Source of the DNA: Bigelowiella natans CCMP2755
Lineage: Eukaryota; Cercozoa; Chlorarachniophyceae
Direction: 5' to 3'
NCBI GenBank assembly: GCA_000320545.1
Contig: ADNK01002041.1
Location: 1 to 27,500 of the forward strand
DNA: 27,500 bases
Made by a program: the position numbers and the translations under genes. Under the pieces are notes generated by a model. The model ran no database searches. It worked only from the letters and a program-made list of their open reading frames with translations, and had not been told where the DNA came from. This document shows positions 1-10,208 of the stretch, piece by piece. Every line of letters begins with the position of its first letter. Position 1 is the first letter of the stretch.

Positions 1-309
1 GGTGCCTGTGGAAGGTGTTCCTCCTCCTTCCTTAGCGTCCGTATCGCCCTTCCTTTCCTGTTTCTGCTCGTGCCCTTGCACGGCCTGCGAGCCAAAGTCC
101 TGCTGTTCCTTCTAGCTGCTGTGACATTGTTAGTCAAATCGTTTCCCGTGTGTGGAAGCCAAAGGTTGTTGCGCGTAAGGTGTTCACAGGCCGAGGCGCT
201 ACGTGCACAAGTAGGCAGGGGGGGGGAAAGGCACGTTTGCTTCCTTTTGAAGAGTTGTGTTTATTTTTATTAAAGATTATATTTTTATTAAATCGTGCAC
301 TGCGTAATC

Positions 310-457
310 ATTCGCGAAGCTTTCGCGAATGCCGCCGCACGTGGGGCAGCACACTTCCGGTGTGCTGCCATGAGTCCCGCCGGAACCCACGTGCCTATGC
401 TGTATTAATATCTACGTTATCTATATTCTATATCCGCGACAACCCCTTTGTTGTCGC
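310..457. repeat. Three perfect short inverted repeats (hairpins)
   Basis: Seen directly: arm ATTCGCGAA at 310-318 with partner TTCGCGAAT at 322-330 (3-base loop); arm GGCAGCACAC at 345-354 with partner GTGTGCTGCC at 360-369 (5-base loop); arm GCGACAAC at 436-443 with partner GTTGTCGC at 450-457 (6-base loop). All arms pair perfectly. They could fold in RNA as small stem-loops or act as palindromic protein-binding sites in DNA. No gene is assigned to this stretch. Confidence 0.75.
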
Positions 458-544
458 ACGTGACTTGTGCCCGCGTAGTGGTACGCGCTACACGCTGATG
501 ATTTTTTTGGCCCACTACTAGGCAGAGGCAGCAAACGCCACGTG
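338..544. promoter_or_regulatory. Four CACGTG (G-box/E-box) hexamers
   Basis: CACGTG occurs at 338-343, 388-393, 457-462 and 539-544, four times in 207 bases. This palindromic hexamer is the core site of many bHLH and bZIP factors. The boxes interleave with the hairpins of the same stretch. No gene start is confidently attached to them, so the target is unknown. Confidence 0.4.
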
Positions 545-1445
545 TTTTAATTTTCATGCAACGTGTGGGGTCATGTACGAGCCGAAGACGTACAGTGTCA
601 ATGATGGACTCAATGACACATGCGAGTCCTGTGTGTGCAACATGCATTGACAAATGAACATGTTCACACATCGGTACTGTACATCTAGGCGCCGCACAGC
701 GCCAACCCCCGCACACATGTGACGATGCGACGAGCTGGGATGAATCTATGAAGCTCTTCTCGTGCGCAGTAGCACGGTAGTCTAGTGCAGCATTAGCACG
801 CAAAATGCTACAATGAATGATGGGTCTGACATGATCTGTTTTGATGCATGCCACAAGGAATCATGCGAACACGTACAGAAGTTTACGCACCTCCAACGCG
901 TCATAGCCATTGCAACCCTCGATGCAATTGCCCTAGCTGTGTAGACCTAACTGTCCAATTCTGGCGATGCGTGATGAGTGGAACGAGGAATACATACATG
1001 TCGGTACCGGGTACGTAGCTATTAGCTCGGTGCATCAACAATAAATAAAATGACGAAGAAGACGAGCGATGTCGTGTTTATTTCTTCCCGCCTCAATTTC
1101 TCGCCATCTTTCATCTGACGTGCATCTCCATTCTTCATTGCGCAGAAGCGCACGCTCTTGACATGCTGCGGCATGCTGCCTTGAATGGTGATGAAGTAAT
1201 TGTTAATGAAAATTATTTTGACCACGTACTTATGGCAACGAGTTTAAAATTTGATACCGCGTGCATAATCGATGGTTGCTTAAAGTTACAATCATTATGC
1301 GCAACTTTCGGTTTGCGCGATTTAAACATGCACTAACTTTTCTAGCTTTCTAGAGTTCTTTGGTCGCTAGTGAGCACGTATCTGTACATTTTAAAAGTAT
1401 GATCTCGGGGAACTGGCCAAGATCTAACTTGTGGATAAGTTTGAA

Positions 1446-2639
1446 TCACGTCCTAGATACTGGAGCTTTAGCAGAACTTTCATCAAAAAGCATTCCTACG
1501 CGACTTTTGGAGAGATTTTCCTCAGCTGGGGATTGGCTTTCATCAACAAGCATTCCAAAGATGGGACTCTCTAGTGCTGCACTAGTTTTGGAACGGTTCT
1601 TCTTCTGAACCTGGCTGTCAGACGCATAGCCAAACGTGGCTTCACGATGATTACATCCAGCGCCCCGCTTTCTTTTCTTATTTGCACTCTTCCTCCCTAG
1701 GTTGCATTTTGACTCTCGTCTATTTTTCCTTTTGATGTCTCCTATCGCTACCAGGATGGTGGAATCTCTTTCATTAAGGGCAACCTTTTTGTCACTAGCT
1801 TTTGAAGGTTTTGATTTCGACTTTGACTTCACGACTTTCTTCAAAGCTCGATTGCCCCTTGGTTTACTCTCGGATGTCAACAGGGCTGAATTCGGTTTTG
1901 TCGGTTTGTGCTCGGGAGTCAAAGCTTCACTTTTGAACATTCCTTCAACATGTTCTTTCTCGCTCCTGGCCAAGTGCTCTAACAATCTCCGCGGTGTACG
2001 AAATATGTACGCCATTCCTTTGTAATAGAGGTTCACTGCAAGTTTGTAAAGGCGTGCCTGCTTTCCCCTCCCGACTGGGTCGCCTCTTTGCGCAAGTTGT
2101 TTGAATCTATCGAAAGCTTTCTGAACAGTATCATCACTGCTCTCGAGCAAGTTACAAATTGCAGCCACGTCTCTCTCGGTCATGGAAATTAGATCTGGAG
2201 GCCATGACACGTGCTTCTTCCTTTCTGCTTTTCCTTTCTGGAGTATACCTTTAACAGCTCTCCTTGAGTTGTTGCAGACAACTACATCGTAGCTAACAAA
2301 TGGATCAGATGAAACAATCCATCTGCCCTTACCACTCATAACCTCCCATTGCATTTCCGAATTATGATTCTTGGCCGAGCACTCATAACCGCTTCTGCTC
2401 GATTTTCCACATTCGAGTGAATGGACAGCCCAGTGGGCCCTTTGGCATTGGCCGTTGCAGTAAGCAACTTCTTTGCATCCGCCACATGTCCAAAGATTTC
2501 CCATCTTGCCACAAAAGGCACACACTTCGGCGCCGATTCCTTCTCCTCTACTCTCCACCCGTGGTTCCCCTCCCCCCTCCTCCCCGCAAACCGCCTTCGA
2601 TTTGCGAACATCGCTCTTGATTGGACAAACATGATTCAT
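1446..2639 (-). CDS. MYND-type zinc-finger protein, intronless
   Basis: A single open frame of 397 residues starting at an ATG. Residues 40-77 form a complete MYND zinc finger with ligands C40, C43, C52, C55, C61, C65, H73 and C77, and the usual YC, HW and EC context. MYND domains are protein-interaction modules, often in transcription or chromatin proteins. After it lies a basic stretch containing KKHVSWP (about residue 145), which fits the [RK]VxF/W docking motif for protein phosphatase 1. The middle (about 155-235) looks helical and matches no family I recognise. The last third is very rich in Lys, Arg and Ser (KKRKRG and similar), typical of nuclear localisation signals. There is no SET domain, so it is not a SMYD methyltransferase. 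A nuclear adaptor role is inferred only. It is divergent from the NFACT-R gene, with 484 bp between start codons. Confidence 0.8.
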   Translation of the reverse strand: MNHVCPIKSDVRKSKAVCGEEGGGEPRVESRGEGIGAEVCAFCGKMGNLWTCGGCKEVAYCNGQCQRAHWAVHSLECGKSSRSGYECSAKNHNSEMQWEVMSGKGRWIVSSDPFVSYDVVVCNNSRRAVKGILQKGKAERKKHVSWPPDLISMTERDVAAICNLLESSDDTVQKAFDRFKQLAQRGDPVGRGKQARLYKLAVNLYYKGMAYIFRTPRRLLEHLARSEKEHVEGMFKSEALTPEHKPTKPNSALLTSESKPRGNRALKKVVKSKSKSKPSKASDKKVALNERDSTILVAIGDIKRKNRRESKCNLGRKSANKKRKRGAGCNHREATFGYASDSQVQKKNRSKTSAALESPIFGMLVDESQSPAEENLSKSRVGMLFDESSAKAPVSRT

Positions 2640-3123
2640 TCTCTGCTTTTAGGTGCTAATCTAGCAGTGGGGAATGAAGGTCCTTTCGGTTTTGTCTTCT
2701 TCTCCTCCTCCGCTTTTGTTGGTGTATGCTCGTCACTCTGGTTCCTGGGTTCTAGCGATACTTTCAGGAATCTTCTCAGATCCCGTGTGTAGCATGCCAA
2801 TTATCACGAAAACACTATTTTATTTGATGTCGCACTGCGAAATCACACGGCGATGCTGCATCGGGAAAGGCTTCCTGCGCCATCGGGAGGAGGGGCCCTT
2901 CTCGCGTGCAGCGACAAGGACTTCGCGCACCCCAAGCCCGGTAGCGAAGGTTCTGGGAAAACTCGAGGTCCGAGGAGGTGAAAAGAAAAGCGAAGGGCGA
3001 ATTTCGGCTGTTCCTCTGCCAAATCGTTGTCGTCGTCGTCGAGTCAGTCGTCCGCTGACATCAAATTCCACTTGGCTGGTGGCCCGTGGCAGTTGTTCCA
3101 GCCACCCCCTTCCCAACGGACGC
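2640..3123. promoter_or_regulatory. Divergent spacer, MYND / NFACT-R genes
   Basis: These 484 bases separate two start codons pointing away from each other, so they must hold both promoters and 5' leaders. Long frames cross it on both strands but show no domain, and the one on the plus strand uses no credible start. No TATA box or factor site stands out. Confidence 0.45.
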
Positions 3124-3693
3124 ATGCCTGGCAGGGCACTCCTCAGAACGGCAGTGTCTATGGCCATGGTAACGGTGTTGCTGCTGAAAGATGCCCTTTT
3201 TTTCTCGTGTGAGCTCTCTCTCCCTCCCTTTTCATCTAGTTGCTCTGGCTGGCTGCGGGTCGAACCCCCTCGACTGGGGTCGTTCCCAAATCCGTCTCGG
3301 GTCTTCGCTCACGTCTATTTCGAAGCTGTAATCGGAATGCACATATAGCTCGGGCTGCACAGTTCATTACATCCAGAAGGAATTCTGGAGACAGACGAGC
3401 CTTCTTAAGTGGGGGGGGAGACTTTGGTGGCGACCTCGTCGGATTAAAGACGACTGGTCGGAACGTGAATGTTGCAGCTGATATTGAACCTCAAGAACCT
3501 CCTGTAGAGAAGCACAAAGGTGTCAGAACCTTTTTGGAAGAAGGTATATACGCGTATATTTATACTTCCCTGTCTCACCTTAAAGGATTGCACACAGGAT
3601 GGACAATCCTCGTGGGGAAGAACGCCGAGGATAACGACCGCCTCAGCACGAAGATTGGCAATGTAGGAAATAGCTCCAGCGATAGTATATGTT

Positions 3694-3761
<68 letters not shown>

Positions 3762-4267
3762 AATATTATATAAAGTTGATAATCTTTTTTTAAAAAAAAC
3801 AGGCTGATGATTTCTGGTTTCATGTGGCTGGCGTACCTGGATCGCACGTTGTTGTTCGCAACCCATACAACTATGCCGACCTTCCTCGAAATGTTAAGCC
3901 CAATATAACTTTGCGTGATATAGATATACCGAATGAAATCCCGATGAATCAGGTAAAAAATGTTGCTGCTGGGCTAGCAGCATGGTATAGCAAAGCAAAG
4001 AATGCCGGAAAGGCGAGCGTGCACTACACGACGTGTAGATATGTTAAGAAAATTCCCGGTTCTCCAGCCGGACAGGTGTGTAAGATGAATACGTGTAAAG
4101 TGGAAGCATAAAAACCTGCAGCCTGGTTATCAACCTTACGTATTTTATTTCAGGTGTTGCTAGGCAAATATAAAGCAATATCGGTTGGACCTTTGAATCC
4201 TGAAAGTGTTACGTCTGCCACGGCTACGAATCCAACGCAGAAGAAGAAATCGAAAACTTTGAAATAA
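3124..4267 (+). CDS. Plastid-targeted stand-alone NFACT-R (DUF814) protein
   Basis: Modelled exons are 3124-3168, 3240-3543, 3598-3662, 3803-4075 and 4154-4267, giving 266 residues with consistent phases. The C-terminal half is an NFACT-R domain, the RNA/ribosome-binding module of NEMF, Rqc2 and RqcH. It contains GWTILVGKNAEDND (117-130), DDFWFHVAGVPGSHVVVR (from 140), a helix with the family's LAAWYSKA and VHYT signature, VKKIPGSPAGQV, and a strand ending in GPLNPES. The FbpA-like N-terminal and coiled-coil parts of full RqcH/NEMF are absent. The N-terminus has a signal-peptide-like core (AVSMAMLLWLAAG) followed by an Arg/Ser-rich stretch, suggesting a bipartite plastid presequence. It may act on plastid ribosomes, but this is inferred from domain and targeting only. 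The first exon, with an unusual splice inside the signal segment, is the least certain part. The third intron-bounded gap carries a long TA repeat. Confidence 0.82.
3701..3757. repeat. (TA)n microsatellite in NFACT-R intron
   Basis: An uninterrupted alternating AT tract of about 57 bases lies inside the 140-bp intron 3663-3802. Because it is intronic it does not alter the protein; it generates spurious Tyr-Ile open frames on both strands. Confidence 0.95.
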
Positions 4268-5316
4268 TCACTGTCACTACAAGATGCTATATGCCAAAAT
4301 TTTGTTTAATTTATGATAAATCGAACCGGCTCTCTCGACGCAGTTTGTGCTGTGCGAATCGTAGAAAACAGTGCATACGCAGCCTTCAGAATTAAGCAAC
4401 ACCGAAAGAAAGACACGTGCAAGTATATATGCGGATACATTTCTAGATATGCGTGACAGTGCCCGTGTGGTAGCTCTAGAGCTGGCGGGCGAGCAAAGCT
4501 CGTGAACGATCAAGGGGTTGATGAATATATGAATGTTTGCTATATACCCTATCGCCATATAAAGCAGCTACCGCTATATATATGCTTGTACATGTACTTG
4601 AGCGTACGGCATGCTCGGGACTCGGTTTGCATATTATTAGCGCACACGCATCGCACTTCCCCCATACAGCAATATTTTATAATTTCCATACAACTTGCAG
4701 CGCTGTAGCGCGTGACAGAATAAAACTAATACGTACAATCCATGCTACTACGCTCGAGGACTGTTGAAAGCAATGAGGATCGAAGCCAGCCGAAAGGTCG
4801 GTCGGTCGTATAGTCGATCTCAGAATTCATTGATAGGTTGAAAACTAGCCTAGTTAGCATATATGCAAGATGTTGCACGATCTAGCGATGTCTACATGCA
4901 ACTTGAGATCCGTCGATCAGCGACGCACTTCCATCGTATATTACTGCAGCGCTTGCTTGCATGCAGCTAAGCACATTTTGCCGCTAATTCTAATGGGACT
5001 TCTCTATAAACATTGAGTATGCAACGCTTGAAATAATAAATCGATATTCTTTGGTAACTTTGCAAGATATATTCTGTAAAAATCTACAAATATCCACATC
5101 AGATGACGCTGGCGAATAGTCTGCCTCTGCTTAAGAAACTATGAAAAGAATTTTACACTACACTGCGTGACATTTACTGCTATCTTTGCTGGATTAACGA
5201 TAATTAAAATAATTTATAGAGCAGCGAGCCACTGCTAGGTTTTCGAGCCGGGAGCCACAAATTTAAAGTAGAATATCACACAAATCACGAAAATCTGCAA
5301 TTAACAAAAGGTGAAA
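4268..5316. other. Convergent intergenic region, NFACT-R / VTI1
   Basis: About 1.05 kb lies between the stop codons of two converging genes. Only short, domain-free frames are present. The stretch is AT-rich with several short palindromes and probably holds both 3' untranslated regions. No RNA gene was recognised. Confidence 0.5.
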
Positions 5317-6848
5317 TTAGGATTTGATTCGAATTGTCTTTGCGAGTGCAGATACCTCCAAAAGAATTATGAGTGCAGTGGTAAGCTTGTTTGTTGTTGC
5401 CGCTCTTGCCATTCCATCAAGCACTCGTTTCGATTCCTTTAGAACCTCTCCAGTGTCCAAAACCTGGACAAAAGCCTCCTCTTTAATCTATTTCTTATTG
5501 CCATTGTCCCCTCCCCCCTTTTTTCCCCTGGGAGTGCGAAAATCGAGCTCGTTCAATATGTTCACGGTTCTCTTACCCTGTCTACTGTTCTCTTTAGTTG
5601 TTCGCTTTGGCCTTTCAGATCACTCATAATGACGCCTCCTACAAGTTAGGCGAGGATGATCATACCTTGACTTAACATTATTTGAACACAAGCAGCACCT
5701 GTTTCTGTTGTTTCATTGAGACGTCTGATCCCTGCTTCCATGGCGCTTGTGTTGCCCGCCATAAGTTTGTTTTCCACTATCAGCCTTGGCATACGGGATT
5801 CAAAGAAAAAAAACTATCATTGATTGTCACTTTTTTGACTGCCTTTCTTGTTCTTATTTCCACCCCCTCCTTCTCTTTAAGCATTTTTTTTTGTCCTTCT
5901 CATTTTATAACCCTTGGCGCTCCTCGTCAGCCTCATTTGTATAGCGAACTAGTTCCTCCCTACACATCAACTAAGAAACCGTATCAGCAAAGAAGAATAT
6001 TTTAATAAACGGTGGATCAGCAGCATTTGCACACGACGACGCTGTACCCTAGTATACTGTTCCTCAAATCGCTCGAAATCCTTTGCACAGAGCCGCATGG
6101 AGCTGAGAAGGGGGGGGGCATTGAGTATTGCAGGTCAGCACTAGAAAGGCTGAGTTCGATCTGGAAAAAGAAGACCGTGCATAGCGTGATGCGTTCGGAG
6201 TTTCATGGGCCTCTTCTTCTATCTTTTCCATCAACTCTTTTGCAGACGCGTAAAGGTCCGCTAGATGGCGTACATTTTCCTTCAGCTCGCCTGAAAATGA
6301 ATGGAGAGGTTGGGGGGGGAAAGGGGCAGGGAAGGTATTTTAGGTTCCATACCCCTCATCAAAAGGAGGAGAATGAGTGATGAGTACCTGTTGCAACATG
6401 TGGGATGATATTCATCTTCCTTCTGCCTTGGCTGACCACTCCTTGGAACGTGGCGATGAGCTATGATTAAGTAATCGATGATAAGGTAAACATCTGCACG
6501 ATATTCGTTGCCGTCTCTCCGTTCAAGCAGACACCTCCATCACAGCGAACATCTTGAGTGCGTTAATTAGATGAACATACCTCGTCAATAGGATCCGAGT
6601 TCTCGTCCATGCTACAAGAAATAAGTAAAGCCGGTGATTAGACGTAGGCATTGTTTTGCTATCGCTGCTCCTCAGATTAATGGATCCACAGAAACTGGTA
6701 ACATGGCTTAGATGTGGATACAGGGGCGGGGTACAAACCTATCATCCATCTCGCCGCCTCTGAGCGGGTCCATCCGGCTCATCGCCACAAGCGTTCTCTC
6801 TAGCGGAATCTCGACATAAAAATTCCTCGGCTCTTGACGGAAAATATC
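5317..6848 (-). CDS. VTI1: VTI1-type Qb-SNARE (5' end not resolved)
   Basis: On the minus strand, exons 6848-6739, 6611-6581, 6431-6388, 5784-5699, 5638-5577 and 5463-5317 join in phase to give 159 C-terminal residues. The SNARE motif runs through the last three exons: NETTETGGVIMSDLKGQ (the last Q at the central zero layer), EQLKRTVDRVLDTGEVLKES, then KRVLDGMARAATTNKL. The MARAATTNK segment followed by a hydrophobic tail (LTTALIILLEVSALA) closely resembles the end of VTI1B-type proteins. These are tail-anchored Qb-SNAREs of Golgi-endosome fusion. Family members are about 220 residues, so roughly 60 N-terminal residues of the Habc region are missing from this model and must lie upstream of 6848. 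The exon order before 5784 is less certain than the SNARE motif. One intron (5785-6387) is unusually long at 603 bp. The tail is short, with only a few residues after the membrane helix. Confidence 0.75.
5785..6387 (-). other. Long intron within VTI1 gene
   Basis: This 603-bp interval lies between two exons that join in phase. On the coding strand it starts GTACTCATC and ends CCAAG. It is rich in plus-strand pyrimidine and G runs and contains domain-free open frames on the plus strand. No nested gene or RNA was recognised. Confidence 0.6.
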
Positions 6849-7245
6849 CTATATTTTATTTCTACGACAAAAATGATTTCATGTCGCAACATAATATCAC
6901 CATTGATTGCCTTCATCGTGGAATTATAGCCTTAAAACCAAAACTCGCGGAGATGATCTTTTAGAATAGAATACTGGGATATTATATCGATTTTAAGATA
7001 CATTTATGCTTCGAGGTATGACTTAAAACTATTAGCATCAACCGATTAGTCCAGTCCCATGAGCGGATCTTCATACCAGAAACATCTACGTAAAGTTTGG
7101 ATATGTCGGAGAGATAAAATGCCCAGACGGTTCTGTTTTCGTTGTCGCAACGTAAGGACACAGGGAGATTCCCATTTTCGTCGGCCGCCTACCCGAAAAC
7201 CCAACCTCACCCCCTGCTACCTCGGAACACGCCACTGTGCTGTTT
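6849..7245. promoter_or_regulatory. Spacer between VTI1 and tRNase Z genes
   Basis: This interval should hold the missing 5' exon or exons of the minus-strand VTI1 gene and the promoter of the plus-strand tRNase Z gene. The left half is AT-rich. A minus-strand frame passes through 7140-7000 but does not resemble a SNARE N-terminal domain, so I did not assign it. Confidence 0.4.
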
Positions 7246-8786
7246 ATGCTCGTTGCCGTCGTTGGACTTCTTAGTTTGACGGGGTCAACTTCATTACGCA
7301 CACATTCGGGGACAGTCTCGACGTCCGGGCGAACCCATCGCTTTCGAGCTTTGAATTTCAAAAGCCACTTGAGGGGGGCCATGCAGCAGCTGCCCATCGG
7401 AGCGGCCAAAAGCAAGGCTTCGAAAACGAGGAAGAGGGAGTCGACCGACGTTGCCTTTGTAAAAAGGTGAGTGCAGTCATTAGGGGGAGTATCTAGTGAG
7501 GGGTATAGATCATGGGGTCTTTAAGCGATAGTCGGAAAGTTCCCTTATTGGTAGTTTCTGAGCGCCGTATTTGGCTTTTGCAGGGTTGTGTTCCTTGGAA
7601 CCTCATCAGGTCTAAACACCGACACCAAAATAAAATTGGCGCCTAGATTCACAACAGACATTCGTAGATTATGATGAACGGACCCAACAGACACGAAATA
7701 ATACCAACAGGAAGGCCGACTCGAGAACGAAACACGTCCGCTGTAGCGTTGCAGTTGAACACGAACAGAGGTTTTGAATCAACGTCGCCCCATCACACGC
7801 CTTCAAAACTAACTTCAATTCATTCCTGGTCTCCTCTTGATACGTATGCTTCATAGCTCTCCTCTTTGACTGCGGCGAGGCAACACAACACCAGCTAATG
7901 CGCTTGAAGGTTTTGCTAAAGCATATCACCATGATGGCAGGCAGTGGATGGTGAATTTATTCGTATCCTTCTAGGGTTTGGGAGCAGGCCAGATCGATCA
8001 AGTGTTTCTGACACACCTGCACGGAGACCACTGCTTCGGCATATTCGGTAGCAGAAATCGTCGTCGTCGACACATAAAAAGTCTTTTTACAGAAGAAGAC
8101 TATACATAAAGAAGTCTCTCTTTACAAAAAGAAGAAGAAGAAGAAGAGAAAATTTAGTAGCGTTTTGTAGTATCAGCAGTGCCATTCTAATCTGCTTTTG
8201 CTGGCAGGGTTTCTAAGCTCCATCGCATTGGGAGGAGTCCGTTCTGAAAAAGTTCATTTGGTACGCGATTTCCTCGATTCAGACAAGCACGAGGGCTCCC
8301 GATCACTCGCGACTAAGTGTTTGTTGCATTATTTTACGTCACAACAGCACGGCCCGGCCGGAACGCGGAAGCTGCTGCAGACGATCGCAGATTTGACGGT
8401 TATTGGAATGCATTTCGTAACGCGAGCATAAAATGCTTTTGCGGTGTTAGGAAAATGGTGTGTTTTTTTGTACTATCCACCGGAACCAAAGCCACGAGAA
8501 AGTAGTCATTTTCCTTTTCCGAAAAAAATGCATCGTATTCTGGCAGGCGTCAGATTTCAGTCACGTGTGCATCCACGAGTTTCCGTCCTACAAGCTGGAG
8601 GAAGGGGAAGAGGGGGGGGATGTAAAGCGAGCGAACTCTCCTAACCAGGAAGGCGATAGCAAGGCCAGCGGGCATCGGCAGTGTCTAGTGGAACCGATCG
8701 ATTGTGGAGGAGGTTTTTTTTAAAGGAAAAAAACTTTTGTCTCTTCACTAGAATTCTTCCTGACTTGAAGATGATGATGATGATGA

Positions 8787-8825
<39 letters not shown>

Positions 8826-10208
8826 TTATTATTCATACGCTCGCACGCATAAGAAGTAGCTGTTTTTCCATGCAGGCATCCAGGTCATTCCACGTCGGAT
8901 AAAGCACGTTAAGGTGCAGATTGCAGCGTAGCAGATGGAGCAGGGGGTGCATGCATGTGAATCGCAAGCGGAGAGGGAAGAATACGGTGTCTACCACTAT
9001 TTTGCAGGAGCTGGAGACGTGGGGATATATCGTGCAAGAGGCTTCTCATCCTGGAAAGCTTGATGCGAGCAAAGGTTGCATGCAGCTTCCGGATCTCTCT
9101 TATCCTCTATCTCAATTCTTCGATTCAATTCTCATTCCGACCCCGTATTTTTCCTTCGACGTGTAGCGATGAAACTGGGAGCTAGAGGCAAACAGCTGGG
9201 CGCGCTGAAGGCTGGGTTGGACGTTTTGGTAGCCATCCTCTGCTGCTGCTCCGGAAATATCTGAATTTTTTAAAAAAAAGAACTCGTTTCCACGAAGCCT
9301 TTCATTTTGATCCGAGAACTCCCAACGATGCTCGTTCTGCGACGTAGCGCTTTGGCCAACAGAATGAGTGAAAGCTGTCTTCGCAAGCCCGATGCCTTTC
9401 GTGCGCAGTTTCAGATTCTTTGTCATTGATGCCACGCCGCTTCGCGCACGCACTGGTCGCTGCGTTTCCATTGTTTCGTCTCCACTGTACCATCCGCCCT
9501 TGCATTGTAACATGCTTTCAGGACGAAGACGGGAAAGTCATGATCCGAGCTGCAGATGTGGTCGCCTCACCGACAGAAGGCGCCAAAGTAAGCCTAATGT
9601 GGGACACGTTCGATGCAACCAACGCGAAGGAGGCCAGTATGGGATGCATGCTCTTAGTCCACGAATCGACGTTTCGGAGCAGGTTCGAGCCTGAAAGAAC
9701 AAATCCCTCCCGCATCAGCTCTCGAATAGTTTTTTTTTTTTTTTGCTCTGCTGCGATTTTTTGCCTTTCCTTTATTGATCTGTGCGAATTTCTTGCAGCG
9801 AGAAGGAGAAGGCACGGCAATGGGGGCACTCAACTGCTGGTACCACGGATAAAAACAAATATTAAAAAAAATCGCTTTTTGATCGACGCTACATGTAGCG
9901 CTCACCCTTATTTTTGAATTTGAAGGAATGGCGGGACGATTTGCTGCGGAGGTACGGATAAGATTGAGTCATAGGCTTCTTGTATCATTCGTAATATTTT
10001 TTCCCACTAAAAGGTGAAGGCCAAAGCACTAGTGCTGACACACATCAGCAGCCGTTATAGCTCTGAGGAGGAGCTTCAGGGCCTTGTAGATGAAGCAAGA
10101 GAAGCAGCCTTGTCCACAGGGAAAGAGAAAGAATTCAACGTACGAATTGCAAGCGACTTCCTAGAATTACATCGCAAGAAACCTGCTGATTGCTTTGAAG
10201 TTGCATAA
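7246..10208 (+). CDS. tRNase Z (RNase Z), probably plastid-targeted
   Basis: This enzyme cuts the 3' trailer from tRNA precursors. Fifteen exons join in phase: 7246-7466, 7584-7609, 7711-7770, 7857-7909, 7975-8047, 8208-8260, 8348-8398, 8547-8712, 8876-8913, 9008-9074, 9167-9228, 9522-9682, 9799-9839, 9926-9951 and 10014-10208 (430 residues). Motifs in order are VVFLGTSSG, RPTRERNTS (the P-x-x-x-RN loop), LLFDCGEATQ, the metal site THLHGDH (H134, H136, D138, H139), KLDASK, the metal Asp in MWDT (D318; most relatives have GDT), VHESTF (HEAT-like), GHSTA and LTHISSRY (H376). All metal ligands are present, so it should be active. It is a short-form core with an acidic/Lys insertion after CIHEF. 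The first 73 residues precede the catalytic core: a hydrophobic MLVAVVGLLSLTG, then Ser/Thr/Arg-rich sequence, consistent with signal plus transit peptide. Confidence 0.92.
8770..8824. repeat. (GAT)n then (TA)n microsatellite in tRNase Z intron
   Basis: About six GAT units are followed by roughly 34 bases of alternating TA, inside intron 8713-8875 of the tRNase Z gene. It does not affect the coding sequence. Confidence 0.9.

Larger units (their letters stand above)
1..1445. other. Non-coding left flank with hairpin cluster
   Basis: No coding region could be supported here. The first 140 bases are open in several frames on both strands, and a minus-strand ATG near 137 could begin a gene running off the left edge, but no domain or convincing splice pattern supports it. 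An AT-rich stretch (250-295) is followed by closely spaced inverted repeats and four CACGTG hexamers (310-544), listed separately. From 550 to 1360 I see only mixed sequence. Positions 1360-1445 lie just downstream of the MYND gene on the other strand and are probably its 3' region. Confidence 0.5.

Noticed and set aside
1-140. Minus-strand ATG near 137 as a gene start
   Set aside because: The frame stops after about 31 codons and no splice or domain supports an extension; the window edge prevents a decision.
2674-3348. Plus-strand frame of over 200 codons
   Set aside because: No domain and no ATG in credible context; it overlaps the promoter and first exon/intron of the NFACT-R gene, whose own frame is supported by motifs.
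3575-3847. Tyr-Ile repeat frames around 3700
   Set aside because: Artefact of the intronic TA repeat.
7086-7415. Minus-strand frame opposite the tRNase Z start
   Set aside because: Lies antisense to the signal/transit segment, has no SNARE Habc similarity, and does not join to the VTI1 exons in phase.
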